Assembly: GCA_024763185.1 (NCBI GenBank)
Contig: JANTFY010000047.1
Span: forward strand, 1-11,998
Reading direction: 5' to 3'
Length of the DNA: 11,998 bases
DNA from: Gammaproteobacteria bacterium
Lineage (GTDB): Bacteria > Pseudomonadota > Gammaproteobacteria > GCA-001735895
This document shows, one piece after another, positions 7,297 to 11,998 of this stretch. Every line of letters begins with the position of its first letter. Positions within the stretch are counted from its first letter, which is position 1. The notes beneath the pieces are model-generated. The model was not told the origin of the DNA and did no database searches. It was given only the letters and a program-made list of their open reading frames with translations. Both the position numbers and the translations under genes were made by a program.

Positions 7297-7443
7297 CTAA
7301 GGCCGGTTAAAAAATTTCGCCACCAGCATCATCACCGCAACAAAAACAAAGACATACAGTAAACTGTATTCAACACCATGCCCGCTATGTGCATACACCG
7401 GGGCAAAGAGTTGCGCGAATAAAACAAGACCCAATTTTTTCAT
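7297..7443 (-). CDS. 48-aa exported or membrane miniprotein, last gene of the hydrogenase cluster
   Basis: A short gene read from ATG at 7443 to TAG at 7299-7297. Residues 1-18 look like a signal peptide (MKK, hydrophobic core, then PVYA before a likely cut). The next residues HSGHGVEY carry H19 and H22. Residues about 27-45 form one hydrophobic helix (SLLYVFVFVAVMMLV), and the protein ends in KFFNRP. If the signal is cut, a short His-containing end would face the periplasm on a single helix. AGGAAA at 7451-7456 is 7 bases before the ATG, and hynL ends only 14 bases upstream, so it is probably in the hyn operon. The AHSGHG after a signal peptide resembles the mature start of HupE/UreJ nickel permeases, but the DH of the HupE metal motif and its further helices are absent. 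Function unknown; nickel handling or hydrogenase anchoring are guesses. Confidence 0.65.
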   Translation of the reverse strand: MKKLGLVLFAQLFAPVYAHSGHGVEYSLLYVFVFVAVMMLVAKFFNRP

Positions 7444-7450
7444 GATAATA

Positions 7451-7456
7451 TTTCCT
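7451..7456 (-). promoter_or_regulatory. Ribosome binding site of the 48-aa gene
   Basis: AGGAAA on the minus strand, 7 bases from the ATG at 7443, inside the 14-base gap after hynL. It supports translation of this otherwise easily missed gene. Confidence 0.5.
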
Positions 7457-7457
7457 G

Positions 7458-9194
7458 CTATCGTACTTTAACCTTGACCAGCTCTTCCCCATCCGGATCG
7501 GTGACATGCACCGCACAGGCAATACAGGGGTCAAAGCTGTGAATGGTGCGTAAAATCTCGACCGGCTGCTTGGGATCATGCAATTGATGATTATCCGTTA
7601 AGGCCGCTTCATAAGGGCCATCCTGACCCTCGGCATCACGCGGTCCGGCATTCCAGGTGGAAGGCACGACAGCCTGGTAGTTATCAATCTTTTCATCCTT
7701 GATCACGATCCAGTGCGCCAGCGCCCCGCGTGGTGCTTCCATAAAACCGACGCCACGCGCTTCGTCAGGCCAGCTCGAAGGCTCCCACAACTCATTGTTA
7801 TGCACGCTCAGGTCGCCACCTTTGATATTGCCTATCAGGTTATCCAGCCACACATGCATTTGATCCCCGATCAGCTTGGTTTCCAGGGTACGCGCGGCGG
7901 TCCTGCCCAATGTCGAAAACATGGCTTCAAGTGGCACATCCAACTGTTTAAGCACGGCCCCGGCCAGTTCCTGAGTAGGCTCATGACCACTGGCGTACAA
8001 CATCAGCACTCGCGCCAAAGGGCCAACTTCCATGGGCTGGCCTTTCCAGCGTGGTGATTTCAGCCACGAATAACTGTTCTCGATATCGAGAAAATCATAC
8101 GGTGGTTTGGGGCCAGAGTAATTCAGGTTGGTCTCACCGTCATAGGGGTGCAGGCCGGAATCCTTGCCGGTGGAATAATCGTAATAGGAATGCGCGATGA
8201 ACTCCTTCACCTGCTCCGGATCATTCAGGTCGATGGGGTGGATGGTGCTCAGGTCACGGTCCAGTATCGCCCCTCCGGGTATAAAATAACTGGCTGGATC
8301 ATCCATACCTTTTTCCGGCATATCGCCGAAAGTCAAAAAATTTCGTACGCCGGCACCACGTTTGAACCAGTCCTTGTAAAACCCGGCAATGGCAATCGTG
8401 TCGGGCACATACACGTTGTCGACAAAATCCATCATCTTGACGATCACATTGCGTATTTCCTGCAGCCCCAGGATATTCAGCGCAGTGGCGCCCATATCTG
8501 CACCGACGCCGGAAATGGGAGAAGGCGCGCCACCCACCAGAAAATTCGGGTGCGGATTCTTGCCGCCAAAAATGGTATGAATCTGTACCACATCGCGCTG
8601 CCAGGACAGGGCTTCCAGATAATGGGCCACAGCCATCAGGTTGGCTTCCGGCGGTAGTTTATAAGCCGGATGCCCCCAGTAACCGTTGCTGAAAATACCC
8701 AACTGGCCGGAGTCGACGAAATCCTTTATCTTCTTTTTAACATCAGCAAAATAACCGGGCGAGGATTTTGGCCAGCTCGACAACGACTGCGCCAGCTCGG
8801 AGGTTGCCTTGGGATCGGCATTCAAAGCGGATACCACGTCCACCCAGTCCAGCGCATGCAGGTGGTAAAAATGCATGACATGATCATGGACATATTGTGC
8901 CGCAATCATCAGGTTGCGAATCAATTGCGCATTCGGCGGTATCTTGTAATTCAGCGCATTTTCAACCGAACGTACCGAGGCAATGCCATGCACCAGGGTG
9001 CACACTCCGCAGATACGCTGCGCATAGGCCCAGGCATCGCGTGGGTCACGCCCCCTTAAAATAGTCTCGATACCCCTCACCATGGTTCCGGCACTGGAAG
9101 CGCCGATAATATTGCCATTGGCATCGGTTTCTGCCTCGATACGCAAATGACCTTCGATGCGGGTGATCGGGTCTACTACAACTCTATCGCTCAT
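7458..9194 (-). CDS. hynL: [NiFe] hydrogenase large subunit, Isp-type (group 1e-like)
   Basis: Catalytic subunit that splits H2 at a Ni-Fe(CN)2CO centre. 578 aa, normal for group 1. The N-terminal motif RIEGHLRIE (12-20) and RICGVCTLVH (60-69, C62 and C65) and the C-terminal DPCIACAVH (C557, C560, H563) give all four nickel-binding cysteines. After H563 there is a 15-residue tail ending VKVR, the extension that a HynD/HyaD-type endopeptidase removes once the metal centre is built. No Tat signal is present; such subunits are exported with their small subunit. The ATG at 9194 overlaps the isp2 stop as ATGA, with AAGGAG about 8 bases upstream. The order hynS-isp1-isp2-hynL, with the two structural genes separated by isp genes, is the arrangement of Thiocapsa and Allochromatium and identifies the type. 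Confidence 0.96.
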   Translation of the reverse strand: MSDRVVVDPITRIEGHLRIEAETDANGNIIGASSAGTMVRGIETILRGRDPRDAWAYAQRICGVCTLVHGIASVRSVENALNYKIPPNAQLIRNLMIAAQYVHDHVMHFYHLHALDWVDVVSALNADPKATSELAQSLSSWPKSSPGYFADVKKKIKDFVDSGQLGIFSNGYWGHPAYKLPPEANLMAVAHYLEALSWQRDVVQIHTIFGGKNPHPNFLVGGAPSPISGVGADMGATALNILGLQEIRNVIVKMMDFVDNVYVPDTIAIAGFYKDWFKRGAGVRNFLTFGDMPEKGMDDPASYFIPGGAILDRDLSTIHPIDLNDPEQVKEFIAHSYYDYSTGKDSGLHPYDGETNLNYSGPKPPYDFLDIENSYSWLKSPRWKGQPMEVGPLARVLMLYASGHEPTQELAGAVLKQLDVPLEAMFSTLGRTAARTLETKLIGDQMHVWLDNLIGNIKGGDLSVHNNELWEPSSWPDEARGVGFMEAPRGALAHWIVIKDEKIDNYQAVVPSTWNAGPRDAEGQDGPYEAALTDNHQLHDPKQPVEILRTIHSFDPCIACAVHVTDPDGEELVKVKVR

Positions 9195-10459
9195 GATTCT
9201 TTCTCCTTCAGCAGACGATCCGCCACGATTTCGGTCAGGCCTTTCACCTCGACATTCATATTGTTATCTTCAATGCCTTCTTCCAGGGTATTGCGGCAGG
9301 TCGCGCACATGGTCACCACGGTGGTCACATCCAGCTCTTCGATCTGCCGGCGTTTGCGATGGAAAACCTTTTTCATCAGCGGTGCAGCCTTTTCAATCGT
9401 GTTCATGCCGCCGCCGCCACCACAGCACCAGTTACAGGCTTGGCTATCCGACATTTCAACAAAATTGGAGCTCACCTGTTTCAGCAGATTACGTTGTGGC
9501 TGGTTGACACCACCACGCCGGGCTGCCTGGCAGGGATCATGAAAAGTCAGCCTTTCGTCATCGCAGCAAAGAGTTTCGAACTTGCCTTCCGCACGCAATT
9601 TATCCAGCACTTCGATAATATGGTAAACCTTGAATGGATAAGGGCGCCCGATGACATTCGGACCCTCCCAGCGTATCGCCATATAGGCATGTCCACATTC
9701 CGGGCTGATTACATTTTTAACATTGAGTTGTTCCGCTGCATCAACAATACGTTGGATCATCTGCGCTTCAATATCTGAAGCTCCCATGTGCATGCCGGGG
9801 TTACCGGCTTCGTGTGCCGTCGAGCTGAGTGTCCAGGTGACGCCGGCCTGCTGGAATATCTTCGCCAATGCACCGATGATTTCATTGAACTGCATCACCT
9901 CGGCCGATGATAAAAGCAGCAGGTAGTCAACGTTCGGCTCATCGACGTTGATCTTGATACCCGTGTCTTTCTCGGCCGCATCCACCATGGCTTGCAGCGT
10001 TTTCATCGGAAAGCCCATTACGCTGCCGGTTTCCATCGTTCTGACCGCGGATTCCTGCAGCTCTTTCGGTGCCAGACCTGCGGCGGTCAGCCCCTCGCGC
10101 ATGCGCCGGATCATGTAGACGATATCATTACCCACCGGGCACATCATGCTGCAACGCCCACAGGTGGTACAGCTTTCAAACGTCAGTTCAACGTTATCCC
10201 GCAACTCCTGCTCGGTGACCGGCTTGCTCAGGCCCACCTTTTTCTTCAGCTTGCCGAGCAAGGTATATTCCTGCTCCCAGATGCGGCGCATGGGTTCCAG
10301 CTTGCGGATCGGCACATACTTGGCGTCGTTGGTCTCGGTAAAAAAGATACAGGCTCGAGAACACAGGCCACAATTGGTACAACTGGAAAAGTACGAGGCA
10401 ATCGGTGCGTCGATCACTTTTTTCAGGGTGCTGATGCCCTGCTCAAATGAAGTACTCAT
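9191..10459 (-). CDS. isp2: Isp2, HdrD-like iron-sulfur protein of the hydrogenase
   Basis: 422 aa from ATG at 10459, cytoplasmic (no signal peptide). Two [4Fe-4S] ferredoxin motifs lie near the N-terminus: CTNCGLCSRAC (C27, C30, C33, C37) and CTTCGRCSMMC (C97, C100, C103, C107). The C-terminal half has an HdrD-like CCG signature: C310, C345-C346 in CCGGGGG, and C385-x2-C388. The first CCG repeat seems worn down, with only scattered cysteines (C255, C298, C299). By homology it passes electrons between Isp1 and a cytoplasmic partner, perhaps a thiol/disulfide or sulfur-metabolism redox couple. An ATG 14 codons further upstream is in frame, but the ATG at 10459 overlaps the isp1 stop as ATGA and has a strong ribosome binding site, so I chose it. 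Confidence 0.92.
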   Translation of the reverse strand: MSTSFEQGISTLKKVIDAPIASYFSSCTNCGLCSRACIFFTETNDAKYVPIRKLEPMRRIWEQEYTLLGKLKKKVGLSKPVTEQELRDNVELTFESCTTCGRCSMMCPVGNDIVYMIRRMREGLTAAGLAPKELQESAVRTMETGSVMGFPMKTLQAMVDAAEKDTGIKINVDEPNVDYLLLLSSAEVMQFNEIIGALAKIFQQAGVTWTLSSTAHEAGNPGMHMGASDIEAQMIQRIVDAAEQLNVKNVISPECGHAYMAIRWEGPNVIGRPYPFKVYHIIEVLDKLRAEGKFETLCCDDERLTFHDPCQAARRGGVNQPQRNLLKQVSSNFVEMSDSQACNWCCGGGGGMNTIEKAAPLMKKVFHRKRRQIEELDVTTVVTMCATCRNTLEEGIEDNNMNVEVKGLTEIVADRLLKEKES

Positions 10460-11103
10460 GAATGAACCCCCCTGCGACCATTGTTCGAGCCGGTATACCA
10501 ACGCGACATGGCAAAAGTGATGGTGTGCGTCAGTTTACTCATCGGCAGTGCAATCATTAATAATTCCACCGACAGGATATGTACTGCCAACATGGTGGTG
10601 TAATCCATACCCAGTCGATGGAACGCCATGTAACCTGTCACCAGCGGCAGGAAGGTCACCAGCCAGGCCAGGTAATCCGACAGGGTGCTGAGTATGCGCC
10701 GGGCAGGATCAAAAAAGCGTTGCGCCATTGTATAAAGCATGGCAGCAATGCTCAGAACGGTAAAAAAATCGATAATGTAATTGGGCCAGCCATCCCAGAA
10801 GATGCCAAACACATCGCGGAACAACTGGGTATGCGGAATAAAAAAGAAAATAACGATCAACAGGCCGACATGAAAGATATAGGCTGCGGTGATGTATTTC
10901 CAGTTTCGCGTTTCCGGCAGTGAACGTTTAAAGATCAGCTTCCAGCCATCTTCAGCGCCACTGGAACGTACCTCAGCCAGTTCTTTGGGGCGACCCAAAG
11001 ACAGGATTTCAAATACGCGTAAGGTCAGGCCAAAAACCATGATCACCGTGGCATAGGCCAGCCCGGGACCACGCGCCCAGTTTAATAACTCAATCTCATT
11101 CAT
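10456..11103 (-). CDS. isp1: Isp1, membrane cytochrome b-like subunit of the hydrogenase
   Basis: 215 aa with five hydrophobic segments (about 15-35, 70-90, 108-128, 144-164, 172-196), like the NarI/DsrM gamma-subunit family. Histidines in or next to the helices are candidate heme b ligands: H78 in the second segment, H162 at the end of the fourth, H175 and H193 in the fifth, plus H91 just after the second. It should take electrons from the periplasmic HynSL dimer and pass them across the membrane to Isp2. GGGAGG lies about 5 bases before the ATG at 11103, and the start overlaps the end of hynS by 8 bases, so coupling is likely. Which histidines bind heme is inferred from position only. Confidence 0.93.
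   Translation of the reverse strand: MNEIELLNWARGPGLAYATVIMVFGLTLRVFEILSLGRPKELAEVRSSGAEDGWKLIFKRSLPETRNWKYITAAYIFHVGLLIVIFFFIPHTQLFRDVFGIFWDGWPNYIIDFFTVLSIAAMLYTMAQRFFDPARRILSTLSDYLAWLVTFLPLVTGYMAFHRLGMDYTTMLAVHILSVELLMIALPMSKLTHTITFAMSRWYTGSNNGRRGVHS
10467..10473 (-). promoter_or_regulatory. Ribosome binding site deciding the isp2 start
   Basis: AGGGGGG on the minus strand, 7 bases before the ATG at 10459. The in-frame ATG at 10501 lies upstream of it and deep inside isp1, so this site favours the 422-aa form. Confidence 0.6.
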
Positions 11104-11998
11104 TGTTACCTCCCATGTCTTGCACGGTAACCGGTTGATGGTTTTTATCAGCTTCCGATTTGGTCTCTTTATTCAGGTACGCTGAAGCCACTCCTGCGGC
11201 GGCACCGGCAGCCAGCGCACCCAGTGCCCATTGCCCGGGATCGTTGCTACCGGTAGACAGCGCCTTGTAAAAACCACCGGCATCCCAGAAATCCGGCTCG
11301 GAACAGCCGATGCAGCCATGCCCGGACTGGATCGGGAAAGAAGTACCGTTATTCCACTTCACTGTGGCACAGGCATTGTGGGTTACCGGCCCCTTGCAGC
11401 CCAGTTCATACAGGCACCAGCCCTTGCGCGCCCCTTCATCATCAAAACTGCGGGCAAACTCGCCGCGATCATAAAACGGACGCCGATAACAACGATCATG
11501 AATCGAATCACCATAAAAGGCCTTGGGACGACCCAGACTGTCCAACTCCGGAATACCCAACGTCAGCACATGTGCCAGCACCCCGGTCATGACAACCGGA
11601 ATGGGGGGACAGCCAGGAATATTGATAATAGGCTTGTCATCGATGATGTCAGACACCGCGACAGCCCCGGTCGGGTTTGGAGAAGCCTTGGGCAAACCAC
11701 CAAAGGTGGCACAGGTACCGACCGCTACGATGGCAGCGGCATCGGCCGCGACTTGCTTGAGCATGTCGAGATTGGTCATGCCCGCGATGGTGGAATACAC
11801 GCCCCCGTCTTTCACCGGAATCGAGCCATCCACAATCAGGATGTATTTTCCGCCATTGTCATGCATGGCCTGCTCCCTGGCCTGTTCGGCGGCATCACCG
11901 GAGGCGGCCTGCAGCGTGTGATGATAATCCAGCGATACGAAATCAAAGATCAGGTTTTCCAGTGTTGGCTTATGCGAACGGGTTATCGACTCGGTACA
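11096..11998 (-). CDS. hynS: [NiFe] hydrogenase small subunit, partial (5' end beyond the window)
   Basis: 300 codons are visible; the frame stays open to the window edge, entering at CTESITR, the second cysteine of the usual CTGCTES motif, so the Tat signal and about 19 mature residues are missing. Numbering from the edge, proximal-cluster cysteines are C1, C96 (AVGTCATFGG) and C130 (NIPGCPPIP). Distal-cluster ligands are H167 and C170 (HDRC), C195 and C201 (GWCLYELGC). Medial-cluster ligands are C210, C229 and C232 (GHGCIGC). All three cluster sites are thus conserved. Five residues after C96 there is Gly, not the extra cysteine of oxygen-tolerant enzymes. A hydrophobic helix near 257-275 (WALGALAAGAAAGVASAYLN) should anchor the C-terminus in the membrane, followed by a polar tail of about 25 residues. 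The ATG at 11866 is internal, not the real start. Confidence 0.94.
   Translation of the reverse strand, partial: CTESITRSHKPTLENLIFDFVSLDYHHTLQAASGDAAEQAREQAMHDNGGKYILIVDGSIPVKDGGVYSTIAGMTNLDMLKQVAADAAAIVAVGTCATFGGLPKASPNPTGAVAVSDIIDDKPIINIPGCPPIPVVMTGVLAHVLTLGIPELDSLGRPKAFYGDSIHDRCYRRPFYDRGEFARSFDDEGARKGWCLYELGCKGPVTHNACATVKWNNGTSFPIQSGHGCIGCSEPDFWDAGGFYKALSTGSNDPGQWALGALAAGAAAGVASAYLNKETKSEADKNHQPVTVQDMGGNNE

Noticed and set aside
7385..7579. 64-aa minus-strand ORF across the end of hynL
   Set aside because: It is out of frame with hynL and with the 48-aa gene, Arg- and Ser-rich, with no ribosome binding site; a shadow.
8148..8657. 169-aa plus-strand ORF opposite hynL
   Set aside because: It lies wholly antisense to a strongly conserved hydrogenase gene and has no recognisable domain.
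9992..10450. 152-aa plus-strand ORF opposite isp2
   Set aside because: Antisense shadow of isp2; His-rich composition is the by-product of reading its codons backwards.

Overview
The window looks like part of a gammaproteobacterial chromosome, most likely a marine or saline, motile, sulfur- or hydrogen-oxidising bacterium. This is inferred from gene content only: Vibrio PomAB-like sodium-type flagellar stators, a c-di-GMP enzyme, a TauE/SafE permease, and an Isp-type [NiFe] hydrogenase of the kind known from purple and other sulfur gammaproteobacteria. Two blocks converge near 7254-7296.

Plus-strand block (365-7253): after a 364-base leader with several dyads and a candidate sigma-54 promoter come pomA, pomB, a PilZ protein whose c-di-GMP motif is split by a helical insert, an HDOD-GAF protein, a TauE/SafE permease, and a membrane GGDEF-EAL protein with a Cache-like periplasmic sensor. 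The first five genes are 2-24 bases apart, so they are probably cotranscribed. The block suggests a stator unit together with a c-di-GMP receptor and, 50 bases after the permease, an enzyme that could make or break c-di-GMP.

Minus-strand block (11998-7297): hynS (5' end beyond the window edge), isp1, isp2, hynL and a 48-codon gene for a tiny exported or membrane protein. The first four genes overlap by 4-8 bases. The hydrogenase dimer should sit on the periplasmic face. Isp1 (a b-type cytochrome) and Isp2 (an HdrD-like iron-sulfur protein) should carry H2 electrons into the membrane and cytoplasm. The proximal-cluster region lacks the one extra cysteine of oxygen-tolerant enzymes that can be checked here, so this is probably a standard oxygen-sensitive group 1e-type enzyme.

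No tRNA, rRNA, insertion sequence or CRISPR array was seen. The least explained items are the 48-residue protein after hynL, the split PilZ protein coupled to the stators, and the perfect 10-bp dyad with three GATC sites about 110 bases upstream of the candidate sigma-54 promoter.
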